A stretch of DNA of 64,000 nucleotides from Favolaschia claudopus (lineage: Eukaryota; Basidiomycota; Agaricomycetes; Agaricales; Mycenaceae), in the NCBI GenBank assembly GCA_037176885.1, contig JAWWNJ010000066.1:124001-188000 (forward strand). The letters run 5' to 3'. Below are positions 43,511-54,896 of this stretch, in pieces. Positions within the stretch are counted from its first letter, which is position 1, and each line of letters opens with the position of its first letter. The position numbers were made by a program, and so were the translations under genes. Under the pieces are notes generated by a model. It saw only the letters and a program-made list of their open reading frames with translations. It did not search any database and was not told where the DNA came from.

Positions 43511-44637
43511 ATGGACTCTCAGGACTCACCAACGCCAAAAGGCTTGATTCGACTCTGTTTAAATTCTGAGCGGGTTCTCGACGCAGATGAAGAGGCGAGC
43601 TACTAGACGATCTCTGAATACTCTGGCGCTGGCTGACAAGTGCCGAGGTTTTCGTCTTATATTCAACCAAATCAAATCCCTCTACCGAATCCACTCAACC
43701 TCGCGGCTTGGGCTATCTGGACTCTCGTGCAGACATCCTCACTTTGAGCTTTGAAATCAAGTCCCATCCTCACTCTCAGTCAACCTACGGCAAACGCAAG
43801 TCAAAGTCAAAGGTGCAAGACAAAACCGTCGAGATTCAGATAGCTCAAGATAAGACTGCTCTGAGAACTCGAACGGGTGACACTGGAAGTGTCGTCTGGA
43901 GAGCCAGGTCAAGATTCATGCTTCGTACCTTCTCCCGATCGGTCTAAAGGCGGAGACAGTATCGATTTTGCGCAAATGATTCTCGAGCAGCAGCACACAA
44001 AGTCTCCCGTATCGCTATTTAACGAGAAACTAAAGGACGCTCGTGTTTTGGAGCTCGGGTTTGAATGCCACTCAGAATGACTATTTTTCACGCTCTTACC
44101 GGTACGTTCAGGTCGGGAACCGGCCTCCTGAGCATCGCTCTTTCGCCCCTTGTTGGCCAATATACGGCCACCGACATCGCAGAGCTCGTACCTCTCATAC
44201 GCAAAAATCTGTCCCTCAATTTTCCTGGTTGGCCTCACATTGCAAACAAGCAGGAGACTCGGTTCCCGGGTCACAACGTCTGCGTTGAAGAACTTAATTG
44301 GGAAACTTTACATTCGGTGCCACCTCACCGTCGACCTCAGGTGTTGCCTCTACCCTCTTCGCCCCTCGACCTCATATTAGTCGTCGATTGTATCTACCAT
44401 CCCAACCTCCTACCTCCCCTTCTCATCGCTATGGACTATCTAACAACCCCAGGGACGACCGCAGTCCTGGTAGTAATGGAGTTACGCGCCGAAGATGTTA
44501 CAAGGGACTTTCTGGAGCAATGGTTGGCGCTCGACGATGGCAAATGGGAAGTTTGGCGTGTCGGAGAAGATCAATCAATGGGGACTGCGCGGCCCTATGT
44601 GATCTGGGTTGGCTGGAAAAACTCTCCTGCAATGTGA
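43511..44637 (+). CDS. Family-16 lysine methyltransferase (Rkm5-like)
   Basis: Seven-beta-strand SAM-dependent methyltransferase of the METTL21/Rkm5 type, which methylates lysines of ribosomal or other proteins. Starts MDSQDSPTPKGLIRLCLNSE. The first intron (43595-43647) needs a GC donor to join LDADEE to VFVLYSTKSN. Then come RTGDTGSVVWRA, SIDFAQMILEQQ, the motif-I glycine loop VLELGSGTGLLSIALSPLVG and the acidic ribose-binding residue in YTATDIAELVPLI. The post-I block LDLILVVDCIYHPNLLPPLL is followed by VMELRAEDVTRDFLEQWLA. It ends PYVIWVGWKNSPAM. Introns are about 50 nt. GDTGSVVW and the D-C-I-Y block are typical of family 16. The substrate is assigned by similarity only. It is divergent from the pseudo-rhomboid gene. 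Confidence 0.85.
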
Positions 44638-44843
44638 ATTGCGTATGTTTCCTTCTATATAAGGAGATGCGAAGAACCTCAATATATTCTCAGTTCTTCT
44701 ATCGATACTGATTGAGTTCAATATAAATCGATGTTCAGGGAAATGAATACGCGCTTGAAAGGATCGGAAGGTCTGCGAATAGAAAATCAGAGAGAGAAAA
44801 GCCTTCCTGTACTACCACCACAAGTCCCTCGCTTCCTCTCTCC

Positions 44844-45433
44844 ATGGCGAGAACTAAACAAACAGCGCGCAAGTCCACAGGCGGTGAGTCCTCGAGCCTT
44901 GCAAATCGATCATCAGCGAACCATGCCGCAGGAAAAGTTTGGGCCACCAAAACGGCTCGTTCGGGAGCCCCCCAGTACGCAGCGAAGACAGCCAAGTCTG
45001 CCAACAATACGCTGCTCGCTGTGAAGACTGCCAGACCTGCGAACAGCAACCCCCACGATTATCCGCACATGCAGAAAAAGGCTTATCGTTTTCGCCCGGG
45101 CACGGTCGCCTTGCGAGAGATTCGTTCTTACCAGCGCTCGACGGAACTTTTGATTCGGAAGCTGCCATTCCAGCGTCTGGTGCGCGAAATCGCCCAGGAC
45201 TTCAAGGTCTGTGCTATTCATTTGCCATTCAGTCATGACAGTCTCATACTGAGCTCAAGAGCGATCTTCGCTTTCAATCCACTGCACTGGAGGCTTTGCA
45301 GGAGGCGGCAGAGCATTATCTCGTCCATCTATTCGAAGACACCCAAGCATGCGCTGTACACGCCAAACGGGTCACCATCTTCAAGAAAGACATGGCTCTC
45401 GCCCGTAGACTTCGTGGAGACGCGTACGACTGA
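44844..45433 (+). CDS. Histone H3 variant with extended KTAR-repeat tail (CENP-A candidate)
   Basis: Three exons (44844-44883, 44932-45206, 45260-45433), introns of 48 and 53 nt, 162 residues; the canonical H3 in this window has about 139. The first 15 residues are H3-like ([15 protein letters not shown]). A unique tail follows with three related units around residues 18-23, 30-35 and 43-48 (ATKTAR, AAKTAK, AVKTAR), spaced about 13 residues, and a Trp at 17. The fold is intact: [95 protein letters not shown]. The LVHLFED and KKDM features recall centromeric H3 (CENP-A), but loop 1 has no insertion and the N-terminus is H3-like. It may be the centromeric histone or another specialised variant. 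Its mRNA would be spliced, unlike animal replication-type H3. Confidence 0.88.
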
Positions 45434-45539
45434 GATCAAAACCAAATTAATTCTGACTCTTTGATATACAATTACTATTGTCCCGTCCGTACTAGTTTTG
45501 TCCTTCGTATAAATACAAGATGGTCGTGTCCGTAAGATG

Positions 45540-47301
45540 TCATAGCATGGCGTAAATGAGCACAGCGATCGCGAGCACAAAAGTTGGCGGTCGCAACGAT
45601 GTTCCCGAGTTGTGGTTGCTGCCATCCACAGTACCGGCCGTAGCGAAGACGGATACAGATCCAATCGTCGGACTCGGCACTTCGATATCAAGGTTTCCAT
45701 TCATTGACAGTGAATAGTCCGATAGACGGGCAAAACCGATGGATGGCGGGTTGAACCTGAAGACCGAGTATACGTTTTTCTGCAGCCCCGTCAATCACCT
45801 GTTCGGAGAGCACAATGAATACGTACCAGGAAAGAATCGCCTACGATCCACGATGGAGCATTGCTGCCTGTGGTGAGAGAGAAGAAAGCTCCCAAACATG
45901 TTCCACTTCCAACTCGTGAAAGCCTGAAATCGGCGGGACTCATCATCCAAGTGCTCCCTCCGAAAGCCAGCGTTACCGTGACTGTGGTGTCGCATGCTGC
46001 ACCAGGAAGAAATTAGCCAACGACATGGAAGTTGGGGGAACCAACGTACGATATGTGTAGTAGCCTTGATAGTTACCCGTTCCAGGCGCACTGTTCGGGA
46101 TTTGGCTGTAGATGGCGGCTATCTGATCAGGAGGACCACCAACAGCAGTTGTGCCCGTGTCAATGGCGGCATAGGAAGCGGAGCCAGAAGGCAGTGAGAT
46201 CGAGTTGCCCTGAACAGTAAGAGCTGCAAAAAAATCAGTACAACGTTCAAGCTGAGATGGCAAGTACAAACTTGTCAGCGGTAGGATCCAATAAGAATTG
46301 GTAGTCGGCATGTTGATGTACTCGATGTCGCCGGTGTACAGCGTCGTGTTCACGAAGCCTGCGGCAAACTTCTGTTAGTTGTGAACTGTGAAATAGAGGA
46401 CCACCTTACCCATGCTGAACGATCCACCAGCCTCAAGTTGCTGGGTCCCAGACTGATTTGAGAACCGTGTCAGCTGGAAGGCCATCACAGGCGAGTCCCA
46501 GGCAGTTCCAGAGGCAAGGGTTTGTGCAAAGGGCACGGCGCGAGTAGAGGCGATAGACTGCCATGCCAGACCAAGCAGTCCAGAAACAGGCGCGGACAAG
46601 AGTCCGCCAGACACTTGATCGGCGACGGCAAAACCCTGGTTGGAAACGGAGAATCCGGCCATCTGTACAGTTTCCGTCGCGATAGTTCCGCTTGCTTGAC
46701 CACTACCATACACAATCTGAAAATCCTGATTCTGATTGTTGAACGTGGATGACTGGTTGGGGTCGAAGGTTTGGACTGAAGAACAACCCGTTGTGCATGT
46801 GTTGCCTGCTACCCATAAGTCGCTGTCCAGAAGTTTGAGATTTTGGTGCAGATGATAAGAAATGCTAAGACTCACGAGGATCCTGTGTCGAGGATGACAT
46901 TGAACGAGACCGCAGGAGTCCCGATTGCAAGGGAACCGTAAAAGCTGGGAAAAACACACTTAGTTGAAAAAAGGAGACGACGCAGATTTGAAAATCTACC
47001 TGGAATCGGCCCCTTGGTTGGTTATTCTGACGAGGGTATCAGCAGCTGAATCAGGGTTGTGTTGAGAAAAAAATTACAAGTTGGTGCCGGTGCTTCGCTT
47101 GCGAGCAACGGGGTTGCCATATTTCGCCATGAGACCCTCGCGTTGATTTTTTGCCCACATAGCTAATTCATCCTCAGAACGAGACTGAGACTGGACTCTG
47201 CGACGCAGTGGCATAGAAATGCCCTGGGGTGGGTTGGTTGGGATTGCAGAGACATCGAGAACGAGGAGAGCGATCAAAGTCAAGGGAAGCGTCGAGAGCA
47301 T
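45540..47301 (-). CDS. Pepsin-type aspartic protease, probably GPI-anchored
   Basis: Secreted endopeptidase of family A1. The start MLSTLPLTLIALLVLDVSA is a signal peptide (an upstream in-frame ATG at 47349 adds MSAFIFHRFTIYLLCR and is less signal-like). A propeptide with MPLRRRVQSQSRSEDEL precedes the mature chain near IRITNQGADSSFYGSLAIGT. The first catalytic Asp is in ILDTGSSDLWVAGNTC and the second in SYAAIDTGTTAVGGPP. The flap Tyr is in FQIVYGSGQASGTIATETV. YTYPCDTTVTVTLAFGG and WIVGDSFLKNVYSVFRFNPP complete the fold. The C-terminus is a Ser-rich stretch (DGSNHNSGTSL) plus a hydrophobic tail (TFVLAIAVLIYAML), the layout of a GPI signal as in yapsins. Cell-wall or plasma-membrane localisation is inferred. 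Many short introns. Confidence 0.93.
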
Positions 47302-47918
47302 GCGGCAGAGCAGATAGATAGTGAAACGATGAAAGATGAATGCGGACAAAGGTGAGGGTAAAAGGTAAGCGGAAAGTTTCGGCCAGCGGGGGGTTTAAGT
47401 AGAAGAATCCAAGACATCACTCCTTTGCTGCGGAAGAAAAGTGTCTCGGCGGAATGATAATCAACATGACGCGCATCGTCTCCGACGGTGTAAGCGGACC
47501 AAAATTATCCACAGCGGCCTGAGAGAGATGCAGTCAAGGCAGTGGTGCGGAGACGCGCGGGAGCAGGCTAGCAGCAGCAGGTAGTTGCCGAATGTGGCAA
47601 CTCACCGCCTTGAACCCAAACTGGGAAATTTGTTTGCCCTCGTGCGCGTCTTTTCCGAGCTTTCGGGGGTGCGTTCCTTCTCCTCCGCAGTCAACTGCTG
47701 TTGAATTGCATATTAATTCCCAAGAAACCCAGAGAAAATGCATCCGGCTTGGCGACTTGGAAGATGACAATGTTGATCGGCGTCCTGGCTGAGACTTCGA
47801 GTGCACCGTGGTCGCCGTCGACACATGATGTACTTCCATTGACCAGCTTGTTTCCCCAGATTCACTTGTACAACAACGATATTACATAGGTTTAATGATA
47901 CAAATTTCCGGTGCCGGT
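47302..47918. other. Spacer between aspartic protease and NNF1
   Basis: Both flanking genes are on the minus strand, so this is the protease promoter next to the NNF1 3' UTR. A frame at 47534-47839 minus has no recognisable product. No further gene is supported. Confidence 0.4.
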
Positions 47919-48833
47919 TCAGGATCGTAATGTTGGCGTCGTGGTCTCCGCAATTTGGGCGGTCCAGGTTTGCAGTTCGTCCATTGGCACACTCGACCAA
48001 GCTTCGTGTGTCTGCACAGAAATTGAGACGGAGCCTAAGTTCCGTGAAGCGATGCGCACCTCATCGAAATTATCTAGTATCTGTATGGAACGACTTCGAA
48101 GATTGTTGATCTCCTTGACTTGACTGTCCAGCTTCGAAACAAGAGTGACATTTTCTGCCTCTATCTGAAAAAGAATAAGCATCATGAAAGAGAAAAAGAG
48201 AAACAATTATAAGGAGTGTTCTTACCTCCGCCAGTGACTCACGGAGTCGCTCCGCTTGCGCTTGCAGAATCGGAATTGTTCTTCCGCATACGGCAGAACG
48301 AGGATGTAAATTGGAAGTCCATACGTTAGGACCAATATTGTCCGAGGCTTTGCGCGCTTTCGCATCGGTGACAATCTTGTCCAAGATGTCGATGTTGGTT
48401 TGTAGATCGTACTCTTTGAATATACCCTCAAGATTGCTCTCCGGAAATTCGTGTAAGGCCCCAGACGTCAGACAGTCATGTCGTATTGCCAGTCACCTTG
48501 GACGCCGCTTCGATATACTCAGCGACTTGGTTGAAGGTTTGCAGAGCTCCTTCTCTATCCTCTTCAACGTATAGAGGAAAGCACTCAGCGAAATCTTCAA
48601 ATCTTGAAATTAATTGTTCATTTGTCGATCCACAGAGAATTTCAAGACGAAACTGACTGCCACTTGTGTGCGGACCGTTGTATGGCCAGTTCCAGAGCAG
48701 AATAAAAGTAGTTCCAGCGTCGACTACCTCCTGAGTTGTTACGTGAGGACATGGGGTATGATAACGCGGGCAAACGCGAAGATTTTGAGGAGGAGGTTGG
48801 GAGACAGACACGGTTCGTCACGGAACGTGACAT
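47919..48833 (-). CDS. Kinetochore protein Nnf1 (PMF1 homologue)
   Basis: Subunit of the Mis12/MIND kinetochore complex, which links centromeric chromatin to the microtubule-binding Ndc80 complex. Starts MSRSVTNRVCLPTSSSKSSR. The conserved first helices read YFYSALELAIQRSAHKW, spliced to QFEDFAECFPLYVEEDREG and ALQTFNQVAEYIEAASK. Then SNLEGIFKEYDLQTNIDILD and KIVTDAKARK match the Nnf1/PMF1 pattern (a Leu-Asp-Lys-Ile-Val then Lys-Ala-Arg block). WTSNLHPRSAVC and AQAERLRESLAE follow, and a coiled-coil C-terminal region (EAENVTLVSKLDSQVKEINN, RSRSIQILDNFDEV) ends TTTPTLRS. A Ser-rich N-terminal tail is typical of fungal versions. It is divergent from the RING-ligase gene; the two ATGs are 94 bp apart. 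Confidence 0.85.
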
Positions 48834-48927
48834 TGAGTTGCTGCCGGGAACTGCCGGGAAGCGGTGTGTCGCCGCGGCAAGTGTACTCGTTGCAACTCAC
48901 GGCGAGCTAGCTGTATGTACGTCGACC

Positions 48928-51927
48928 ATGGACATCCCTCCCCGAGATGAAGCAGACGGAGAAGCCGGCGCATTTGCCCCACAACAACGTGTCCGGAATC
49001 CTATTCCCCAGTTCCTCTTCATAAGCTTCATGCTTTTCCTCCTCACGAATCACAATGGCGATGAATTCTTAGCTCGACACCAATATCGAGATGCTCTGAG
49101 GACTCTGGAATATCAGGTTTGCTTGTTCTGTCTCTTCGCCCACAAGCCCTAATTCTCGGCCAGCTTTCTAATTACACGGCCTGGATGAAAGGATCAAATG
49201 AAACGAACTTCACTGTCGTCTGTCTTCCTGGTCTATCGTCTCAATCCTCCACTTTTTAACCTACCGCGAGCTAGCCGGAGCGAGATACTACTGTGGCTCC
49301 TCTACTGCACTCTTTTCACGTTGTCGGCGGACACCTTGATTCAAGCACTTCATCTTACTACGCTAACACCACGGGCACTTTCCATGGAGATACTAACTTT
49401 TACAACGTCACGCCGTCTTCCTTGAACGACACTGCACATGAATGGTCTCCGATAGCTGAGAAGTACATGATGGATGCGAACATGTCTCTAATACTCGAGA
49501 AAATCGGGTCATGGAACTGGTCGGCTTCAGACAAGGTCGCTCTCAGCCTGGTCGAGAAACCTCCTTCCTTCATAAACGCTTCGAAAGATGTCGCGTTGGT
49601 TCATGTGCGTCATGGCACACTCTTTCCTATGGTCCTGAATTACCCGACTTTATAGGGCAAAATTGAACTTACTCACGAAAGTACATCTGATGATTTGAGG
49701 CTCGAATTCGAAGGAATTCATTTTATTTCGAATGGAACGATTTATGCTATAGCCGAGCCCAGTGGGTGAGTTAATGAATTATGTCTTGTGCTGCAAGTGC
49801 GATGAAACAGCCAGACGACATGTAGATCTGCGGTTTCTGCCATCGATCGTCCCAGAAGCCTTTCGGAATGAGACAGCACAAATCGTCGAACCTGAACTCT
49901 CTTCCCGTATCTCCAAGCTGAAGAACCTGATTGATGCTGGCATCATAGAGCAGGAGGCAGCTGTAGGTTCGTGCAGCACGTCTTGACCGTGATGCGACAG
50001 CTACAACTTACTCCAGACGAGGTCTCGAAGACGATGTGTCCATTCTCCCTCCATGTGGCTTTGGACCATGTCAAGGTTCCCGAACTCCTTCTACGAGAGT
50101 ACGAAGACGAAGTTCAACAACCAGCTGGAATATGGACGGTTCACCCTCCTCCGATGTCTATCAGTGGACTTTTGATGAGCAAAGAATGTGGCATCTTGTA
50201 CGAGTTTCACCAAGTGGAAGGGGTCGGGTCTGTTATGTATTGCCGTCTCTCCGATCTCATACTGATTTCCCTGCAGCTTACGTTCCTTATTCCGCAAACT
50301 TACGACCTGTGAGTTTCATACCCCACGACTGTCGCCAATTTTTCTGACGCAGGCTTCAGACGCCGGTTCAAGTGCCATAACTTACCTTACAATGCTCGTA
50401 CTCCTCTTCCGGCAAATGCAACGCAGTCGAACGCCTTCAGGAATTTCTCGCTTATCCTTTTGGACATTCCTCGTACAATCAACAGTGGATTCGCTCTCCT
50501 TTGCGGGACACACTGTGTTTGCTCTTGTCGCAGACGGCAAGCCATCACTTTCGCTCGTAGTTCCGGCTTTTCTGGCATGCGTACTCTTCGCGAATGAAGC
50601 GGTTTGTTGTGAATTTGTACCAGTGAATCTTGTCTAACGAGTCTGTGCGCTAGCAATTCGCTATGCTGATTCAGCAATTTCAAGCTCCCGAGGATGCCTC
50701 TCCACGTGTGCCGGGACCGACTGTGAATCCTGCAACGCCCAATCCGCCAGCAACCGGTGCACCAGAACCTGAAATCCCAGGTACACCTTTGCCTGTTCAG
50801 CCAACACCAGGACCTCCAGCACCTCCAGCACCACCAATTACACCTCTACCTAGACAGCCGTCATTCCTCGCGTTCTTTATTCAGCACCTCAGGTCTGACC
50901 CGCAAATGAGATTATGTACGTACGCCCAATGCTTTAAAATTCGGCTGACAGTATTACAGGGCTTGTGATGTTCCTATTCCTCACTTTTATGGTACACACC
51001 ATCCTGTCCGCTACCCTCTCCATCATCTTTGTATCCATCACGTATTCACTCTTCTGGCTGCCGCAGATTGTGAGATCTGCGCGCCGAGGAAGAGGAAGCG
51101 GGTTGAGCAAGGAATATCTGGTTGGCACCACTCTATGTCGCCTCTATATCGCGCTTTGTAGGGCTCTCTTTGCCGCGGGCCAGGTTTTTGGCTGAACACT
51201 TGTCACTGATAGACTTTCTGTTATGCCCTAAGAATGTGCTTGATATCGAACCTCGGCGTATGTCCTTTTCCCTGAACCGTGTAACCAAACCTGATCAGCT
51301 CGTAGCATGGGCAACCATCTTGGCTGGATTCGTCTGTTTCCAGATGTCCATAGTGATTCTGCAAGACACCCGTCTTGGTCCTACATTTTTCCTTCCTCGA
51401 CAGGTATGAGAGACAATTGTCCAAGCGCGACTTCGGTCCAACAGCTAAAACTTGTAGTACGCCACCGCGAAAACATACGACTATCATCCCGTCATGCCGG
51501 TCACCTACGACCCAGAGTCTCCGGATCCATCGCTAGGCGACTGTGCAATATGTATGGACGCGATATACGTTGACGCTTCCTCCCGCCGGCGGCCAACCTC
51601 TCTGGATGGCAAAAGTGACTGGAGCAAAACCTCAGCGAAAGGAACAAGCAAAAGGAAAGCGACTAGCGGCATCTTGAATGCCGTCCAGATGGGAGTTGAG
51701 AGTGCTACTGCGCGGAAGAATTACAGTCTCGCGCCCTGTCACCATCTCTTCGTAAGTAGATCTCGCCCTTCAACCTTGCGTGACTGACGTCTGTGTTAGC
51801 ACACTGAATGTTTGGAAAAGGTAATCGTCTTGGTTTGAGTAGGACGTGTCTTATGCTAATCTCGTCGCAGTGGCTTGCGATCAAAAACATTTGTCCACAG
51901 TGTCGCCGGCCACTGCCAGCCTTATGA
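48928..51927 (+). CDS. Transmembrane RING E3 ligase (Tul1/Dsc1 type)
   Basis: Ubiquitin ligase of the Golgi/endosomal Dsc complex, which ubiquitinates membrane proteins and, in fission yeast, activates SREBP. Starts MDIPPRDEADGEAG with an N-terminal hydrophobic segment IPQFLFISFMLFLLTNHNGD. The lumenal part is glycosylation-rich (SSYYANTTGTFHGDTNFYNV, SLILEKIGSWNWSASDKVAL, FEGIHFISNGTIYAIAEPSG). Later blocks include QFAMLIQQFQAPEDASP with a Pro-rich insert, LTFMVHTILSATLSIIFVSI, ILAGFVCFQMSIVILQDTRL and PTFFLPRQYATAKTYDYHPV. The C-terminal RING-H2 reads CAICMDAIYVD, then YSLAPCHHLFHTECLEKWLA, then IKNICPQCRRPLPAL. One RING exon is only 21 nt (51800-51820). All zinc ligands are present. Exon joins in the Pro-rich region are less certain. 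Confidence 0.85.
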
Positions 51928-52241
51928 AGAGTTCTGTACACTATATTACCTACCTCAATGTACACTAATACAGCTTCAAGTTCATGACTTGTGCCGCTGC
52001 CTTGAATGCTTGAATGCGTCTGCGCTGCAGTTGCATATTTTCCGCATGGATTCGGAACGCCGCTGCACCAACCGCTGGAAAATTCTGACAAACTGGGACA
52101 AATTGAGGAGAATCTCATTAGTAAACAGGTCGGACACACGATGGATTGTGAGATTCAGCTGATTATCAAACCCCCTGGGCCGGTCGACCCACTTATACCT
52201 GCTCTTCCGACGGTCCGTCTCCTGCAATATACTTCGCAACT
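51928..52241. other. Spacer between ligase and RIB3
   Basis: Short same-strand spacer with the ligase 3' UTR and RIB3 promoter. No coding region or consensus TATA box was seen. Confidence 0.4.
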
Positions 52242-53056
52242 ATGCCCGTTGCTGTCGCCAACGGTGTCTCCTCTTCGAAAGCTCAGTGGCGTCCTATCGA
52301 AGTACCCGACGTTCCACCACGAACTAGCTTCCAATTCGACCGGATGGAAGATGCTTTGGCCGCCTTTTCCGCTGGAGAGTTTCTAGTTGTTATGGACGAC
52401 GAAAGCAGAGAGAACGAGGGGGACCTCATCATCTCTGGGTCCCAATGTACAACCGAAAAAATGGCCTGGATGATCAAGCATACCAGGTTTGTACGTTTCT
52501 TCGCCCGACTACCCGACCTTCATCTCCCGGGACTAGCGGATACATATGCATTGCTCTGCCCGGCGACCGCCTCGAGCAGCTGCAGCTTCCAATGATGGTT
52601 CCCCAAAACCAGGAACGCCATCGAACTGCCTACACTGTCACAGTCGACTACAAGCATGGTATCCGAGCTCAATGTCTTGAAGTCGGGATCCCGCTAAGTT
52701 CCGTTCTTCCAGGCGTAACCACAGGCATCTCTGCTGGTGATCGGTCTCGGACTGCCCGTGCACTGGCTTCGCCTGCTGCCGTAGCCGACGATTTTACACG
52801 GCCAGGCCATCTGGTCCCGCTGCGTGCGGTAGAAGGCGGTGTACTGGCCCGAAAAGGTCACACGGAAAGCGGCGTAGATCTCTGCCGTCTCACTAACCAG
52901 CCCCTCGCCGGCGTGCTTTGTGAGCTGGTGAATGACGACCCTCAAGGCACCATGGCACGGCGCGATGACTGTAGAGCGTTTGCAGATCGGTGGGGTCTCA
53001 AAATGATCAGTGTAGAGATGCTCGCCGACTGGATCAGACAAAATCCCTTGCAATGA
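52242..53056 (+). CDS. RIB3: 3,4-dihydroxy-2-butanone-4-phosphate synthase
   Basis: Converts ribulose 5-phosphate to 3,4-dihydroxy-2-butanone 4-phosphate plus formate, the four-carbon donor in riboflavin synthesis. Starts [16 protein letters not shown]. The signature [20 protein letters not shown] contains the acidic, Mg-binding catalytic residues. A GT-AG intron (donor GTTTGTAC, acceptor GGGACTAG) joins MIKHT to [20 protein letters not shown] second intron joins VDYKHG to [38 protein letters not shown] and [15 protein letters not shown] follow, with the conserved catalytic His. It ends DWIRQNPLQ. There is no fusion to GTP cyclohydrolase II, as usual in fungi, where RIB3 stands alone. Length (about 235) and all key residues fit. 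Confidence 0.95.
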
Positions 53057-53192
53057 ACATCTCTATCCATCTTATCATATTTAACATTCTAGAACGGAAC
53101 GGTCACGTTCGGTGTACATGTACGCTGTACTTTACAATGAATTTAATTGTCCTACATAATTGTCCAGGTCGATGTGCAAAATTAAACAATGT

Positions 53193-54667
53193 TCAAGCCT
53201 TGGTCGGTGTACGTCCAAGGGAGTTGCCAACCTGGAAAAGCTGTCAGCCGAACGTCGAGATAGGCCGCCGCAACGTACCTTAACAAGCGTCTCGACTGGT
53301 ACGGCCGAATTCGCGACTAGATCTTCGTCGAACCTGAGTTGGGTTAACGATACACTCGAGTAATGAAACCAGTTCAACCTCACTTAATGACTCCTTTGGG
53401 GAACAGCGCAACGACAGTGCTGCCGCCGTACGCGAAATACCTGAAAAGTATCAGTTGAATATTTGCGGTGAGAATTGAACTTAAGCCTGACCCAAGCTCT
53501 TCCCCTCTCTTGATCATTTTGCCCTTTTCGCCCCCATTTGTCCAGACGATGCTCCCTACAAGGAGAGCACCGATGGCAACAAAGGCCACCGGCAATCCAG
53601 TCCCAGCATGAGTGAGGTACAAGATTGAACGAGTGTTGGCCGTAAACACGTCGAAACCAGCCTCGTTAACAGCCTGGGGATTGACCGTGTAATACTGGCC
53701 AGGGATATGAACAATCTCTCCAACAGTGGCGTCTATTGGCGAATGGAAACGGTGATAATCGGCGGGCGCAAGTCTGAAAACGGCGAGGCTGGCACCATCG
53801 AATATAGAGGCCCTCTCAGAGGACGGATCTTCACCAAGAAGGTTTGGGTAGGTGAATTCGCGACCTTTGATCCAGAATTGTTTGGCCAAATCGATAGTCT
53901 GATAGACTGTCAAACGACAATCTGCGGCAGAACAGATGGAAGCAGGATCGTCCGCGTTTTCAACGGGACGGGCATCTGACTTGAGCTTTCGGGAGAAGAA
54001 CTCATTGAATGTCTTATACTTCTTGACGTCAGGTTCGAGCAGTTCACTTGTATCGAGGGAATACGTTTCGACGAAAGAAGGGATGGAGGCGGTAGACTCT
54101 GGGCTGTCATAAACCTTGCCTTCCTGTGGTCGAACGTCAATGTCAAGATATTAGGCAACAGAGAACTCGTGCTTTTATGGACTGTTCTTTGAGAAGACTT
54201 TCAACGGTATGAGAGTGGAGGACTTGGATCTGTCCTCTGCCATAGAACAACAGATGCATTCCGATGCTGGAGCTGAGTTGGTTCACGGACTCGAACATTG
54301 GCGATAGACGAACCGCGCGTAAATAGGCATGGCCTCGAAGATTTGCTCTTTGGATCCTCGAATTGCGACAAAGTTTCCGATGTGATACTGCGTTGCTAGA
54401 CTAGCGCCATTCATTTCCCAGAGACAATCGCCCAGATATTCAAGATTACCGCTCGACACCGGGAATTAAATTGTGGATCCAACGGATGTTGAAAATCGTG
54501 TGGGATGTTGCGTGAATTCCCTGGCTGACATCTGTATGGCCTTCAGAGTGGTCGACGAGCGAAACGAGTCCTTGCGCGGCTTGCTCATTGGTGAGACCAG
54601 GCAGGTTGTTCGACTCGGAGTGGATGGGCTCCAGGGGTTTGTCGACTTTGTGGAGGGGAAAATGCAT
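53193..54667 (-). CDS. Phosphatidylserine decarboxylase
   Basis: Makes phosphatidylethanolamine from phosphatidylserine using a pyruvoyl group formed by self-cleavage. The N-terminal part reads MHFPLHKVDKPLEPIHSESN. After splicing comes YKTFNEFFSRKLKSDARPVE, SICSAADCRLTVYQTIDLAK, QFWIKGREFTYPNLLG and SLAVFRLAPADYHRFHSPID (with the catalytic His). IHIPGQYYTVNP-type sequence and IVWTNGGEKGKMIKRGEELG follow. The cleavage motif is YFAYGGSTVVALFPKGVI (GGST), so the Ser for pyruvoyl formation is present. Two short terminal introns give KFDEDLVANSAVPVETLVK and then VGNSLGRTPTKA. The type resembles soluble or C2-less Psd2-like enzymes, which are not clearly mitochondrial. The start ATG at 54667 follows a TTG-initiated extension that is not preferred. 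Divergent from the kinase gene. Confidence 0.9.
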
Positions 54668-54896
54668 GGTGGTGGTGAACTCGGTGGTAGGAGACAACGT
54701 CGAATGAATGCATACTTAATATGACCCTCTCGCATTATTTTTAGTCTGCACACATGACATCACTCAGTCGCCTGAAAAGGCAATATTACGATTTGATGCA
54801 AACCGCGGTCACATGCTGCGTGACGTCCAGTCTGTCACAACATTGTCACATAGGTTCGACTTTGACGCCGACGGGCACTTTCCGACACCTTCAACA

